Below are positions 23,957-25,449 of a DNA stretch of 25,449 nucleotides, one piece after another (within the stretch, counting starts at the first letter, position 1; each line of letters starts with the position of its first letter). A model generated the notes under the pieces. That model worked only from the letters and a program-made list of their open reading frames with translations, was not told the origin of the DNA and searched no databases. The stretch is taken from NCBI GenBank assembly GCA_910578605.1, contig CAJTQG010000002.1:112182-137630 (forward strand). Direction: 5' to 3'. A program made the position numbers and the translations under genes. This DNA comes from an uncultured Lachnospiraceae bacterium. GTDB taxonomy: Bacteria; Bacillota; Clostridia; Lachnospirales; Lachnospiraceae.

Positions 23957-24035
23957 ATGATGTTAGGGTCATTAAAGTCAATGTTGCTTTCGTGCAATCA
24001 CAAGTAACATTGACCTTTTGACCCTAGTATCATTA
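23957..24035. repeat. Long imperfect inverted repeat with TAGGGTCA arms
   Basis: ATGAT, TAGGGTCA and GTCAATGTT on the left pair with AACATTGAC, TGACCCTA and ATCAT on the right, with short bulges. They enclose a second small hairpin (TTGC/GCAA). There is no clear T-tract. It lies between the D-lactate dehydrogenase and sortase genes. A related sequence occurs at 16523, so it may be a small dispersed element of this genome. Confidence 0.6.
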
Positions 24036-24096
24036 TATAGAGTATAAAACAATTTATCAAGTGTTGTTATCTCTTTTCTAATATAAATATAATGGT

Positions 24097-24120
24097 AAAA
24101 AAAGTGATATCTCTTTTTTT
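24097..24120 (-). terminator. Weak terminator after D-lactate dehydrogenase
   Basis: AAAAAAAG and CTTTTTTT pair around an eight-base loop containing GATATC, 17 bases after the stop codon on the minus strand. The stem is only A-U pairs plus one G-C, so efficiency is doubtful. Confidence 0.35.
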
Positions 24121-24136
24121 CATGTAACATTTTACT

Positions 24137-25126
24137 TTAATCCGGCAATACTACTTCATTTTCCATTTTTAAGCCTTTATCTAACACATAAGCGTTCTCC
24201 ATTGTTGTAATGGCTATGGCCTGCATTGCTTCTTTTGTAAAGTAACCCTGATGAGAAGTAATCAAAACATTAGGGAAGGTTACTAGACGAGCCAGCACAT
24301 CATCCCGCATAATTTCATTAGATTTATCCTCATAAAATACATCTCCCTCCTCCTCGTATACATCTAGACCTACACCGCCGATTTTCCCTGGCTTGAGCAA
24401 TGCCTCCAACAAGTCGCTTGTCTTAATCAATGCTCCACGGGAAGTATTAATAATATAAACCCCATCTCTCATTTTCTTTAAGCTCTTTTCCTGAATCATA
24501 TGATAATTGTCCTTTGTCAGTGGACAGTGAAGAGAAATCATATGAGATTTTTCATAAATGGTATCCAAATCCGTATACTCTACATCCAATTCGGGATTTT
24601 GATATACATCGTAGGCAAGCACCCGCATTCCAAAGCCTTTGCAGATTCTTATCATTGCCTGACCAATTTTACCCGTTCCTATAATCCCTGCAGTTTTATG
24701 ATAAAGATCCTGGCCCATCAGTCCATTGATATTCATGTTAAATTCTCTTGTTCGATTATATCCTTTGTGAGTTTTCCGGTTAATGGTTAGGTACATTGCT
24801 ATGGCAAATTCAGCTACCGCCTCTGGAGAATAGCTTGGCACTCTCAAGATAGGAATTCTTCCCTTTGCCGCCTCCAAATCAACATTATTGTAACCTGCAC
24901 ATCTCATCAGGATTCCTCTCACCTTGTAATTTACCAACTCATCAATTACCTTCTTTGTCAGCTCATCATTGACAAAAGCACAAACGGCATCATATCCCTT
25001 AGCCAAGGATACTGTCTCCTCGTTTAACTTTGCCTCAAAAAATTGAATAGTGTACCCATAATCCTTTGCCAACGCAGAAAACCATATTTTATCATATGGT
25101 TTTGTTCCAAAAAATGCTATTTTCAT
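24137..25126 (-). CDS. ldhA: D-lactate dehydrogenase (2-hydroxyacid dehydrogenase family)
   Basis: Reduces pyruvate to D-lactate with NADH, regenerating NAD+ in fermentation. The 329 residues match the D-LDH subgroup in length and motifs: NAD-binding GTGKIG (150-155) followed by Asp173 in LAYDVY, catalytic Arg230 (NTSRGAL), Glu260 (LDVYEEE) and His292 (TSHQGYFT). RCAGYNNVD (75-83) is the substrate-side signature that separates D-LDH from glycerate or phosphoglycerate dehydrogenases. The start has GGAAAGGA about nine bases upstream of the ATG. It is probably transcribed alone, flanked by the inverted-repeat element downstream and a terminator-like hairpin upstream at 25344. A broader 2-hydroxyacid specificity is possible. 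Family confidence is high, exact substrate moderate. Confidence 0.92.
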   Translation of the reverse strand: MKIAFFGTKPYDKIWFSALAKDYGYTIQFFEAKLNEETVSLAKGYDAVCAFVNDELTKKVIDELVNYKVRGILMRCAGYNNVDLEAAKGRIPILRVPSYSPEAVAEFAIAMYLTINRKTHKGYNRTREFNMNINGLMGQDLYHKTAGIIGTGKIGQAMIRICKGFGMRVLAYDVYQNPELDVEYTDLDTIYEKSHMISLHCPLTKDNYHMIQEKSLKKMRDGVYIINTSRGALIKTSDLLEALLKPGKIGGVGLDVYEEEGDVFYEDKSNEIMRDDVLARLVTFPNVLITSHQGYFTKEAMQAIAITTMENAYVLDKGLKMENEVVLPD

Positions 25127-25343
25127 TTTAACTATCCTTTCCTTATTTATTTTTTATTTTTTCATATAATGCTTGTTTCAATTATTTTCTTTTGCAATTT
25201 CCCTGTCTATCTGCTGCCAATCTATTGTTGTTAATTCTTTTCTATATTTTGTGCATCCTATTTAAATTTATTCTTGTTCTAAGCATTCCTCTCTTTTTAT
25301 TTTCATATTGATTTATAACAGCGCTAATGTAATAAAATCAAAA

Positions 25344-25371
25344 TACATTTTCCATTATAAGGGAAAATGTA
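25344..25371 (-). terminator. Probable terminator of a gene beyond the right edge
   Basis: TACATTTTCC (25344-25353) pairs with GGAAAATGTA (25362-25371) around eight bases. On the minus strand the stem is followed by TTTTGATTTTATT. It would end a minus-strand transcript entering from the right, separating it from the D-lactate dehydrogenase unit. The rest of 25127-25449 shows no gene. Confidence 0.5.
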
Positions 25372-25449
25372 CCATACTGCAATTACACTTGTGTATTAAA
25401 TTTATGTTTATTGTCTTGAATAATTGCATTATTTATATTAGAATAGTAT

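Noticed and set aside
25384..25395. Rex-like redox operator (TACACTTGTGTA) for D-lactate dehydrogenase
   Set aside because: Spacing does not match the TTGTGA-N6-TCACAA type site and it lies beyond a terminator-like hairpin.
1..25449. CRISPR arrays, tRNA/rRNA genes, insertion sequences or prophage
   Set aside because: No regular repeat-spacer pattern, tRNA-like fold, transposase, integrase or phage motif was seen on either strand.

Overview
The window looks like chromosome from a low-GC Clostridia bacterium, most probably a Lachnospiraceae-type gut anaerobe. The reasons are the type III glutamine synthetase, class B sortase, PstSCA genes, D-lactate dehydrogenase, several c-di-GMP turnover proteins, a class I c-di-GMP riboswitch, AGGAGG-type ribosome binding sites and strong A+T bias. 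No species can be named from sequence alone. No rRNA, tRNA, CRISPR array, transposase or phage gene was seen.

Layout. 1-1032 (+): the 3' part of a membrane diguanylate cyclase, cut by the left edge. About 9556-1063 (-): a compact and very AT-rich accessory island. In transcription order it holds a sigma-A-like promoter, a c-di-GMP-I riboswitch with an intrinsic terminator, a LytTR regulator with a degenerate receiver, a secreted protein of unknown family followed by a 13-bp hairpin, a membrane-anchored protein, a fused MacB-like ABC exporter, a BtrH-like (Cys/His/Asp) protein, an acyl carrier protein and a PaaK-like adenylate-forming enzyme. 16447-9647 (-): a cytoplasmic GAF-GGDEF(degenerate)-EAL-LamG-LamG protein, a Nudix hydrolase, then pstS, pstC and pstA with no pstB or phoU. 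16679-19688 (+): a TetR regulator with an operator inside its promoter, then the glycogen branching enzyme. 22141-20021 (-): type III glutamine synthetase with an attenuator-like leader. 23853-22546 (-): sortase B with a long charged insertion. 25126-24137 (-): D-lactate dehydrogenase.

How it fits together. The island reads as a regulated production and export unit. An adenylating enzyme would load an acyl or aminoacyl group onto the lone ACP, and the BtrH-like protein would move it to an acceptor. The MacB-like pump and the single-span membrane protein would handle envelope export or protection, and the secreted protein is either effector or acceptor. The riboswitch puts transcription under c-di-GMP, and both a cyclase and a phosphodiesterase gene flank the island. 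This assembly is an inference; the individual domains and the riboswitch are visible.

Other points that stand out. The phosphate-binding protein has its two lobes in swapped (circularly permuted) order and an N-terminal run of five-residue repeats. The phosphodiesterase carries two LamG-like domains but has no export signal. The regulator lacks the phospho-accepting Asp.
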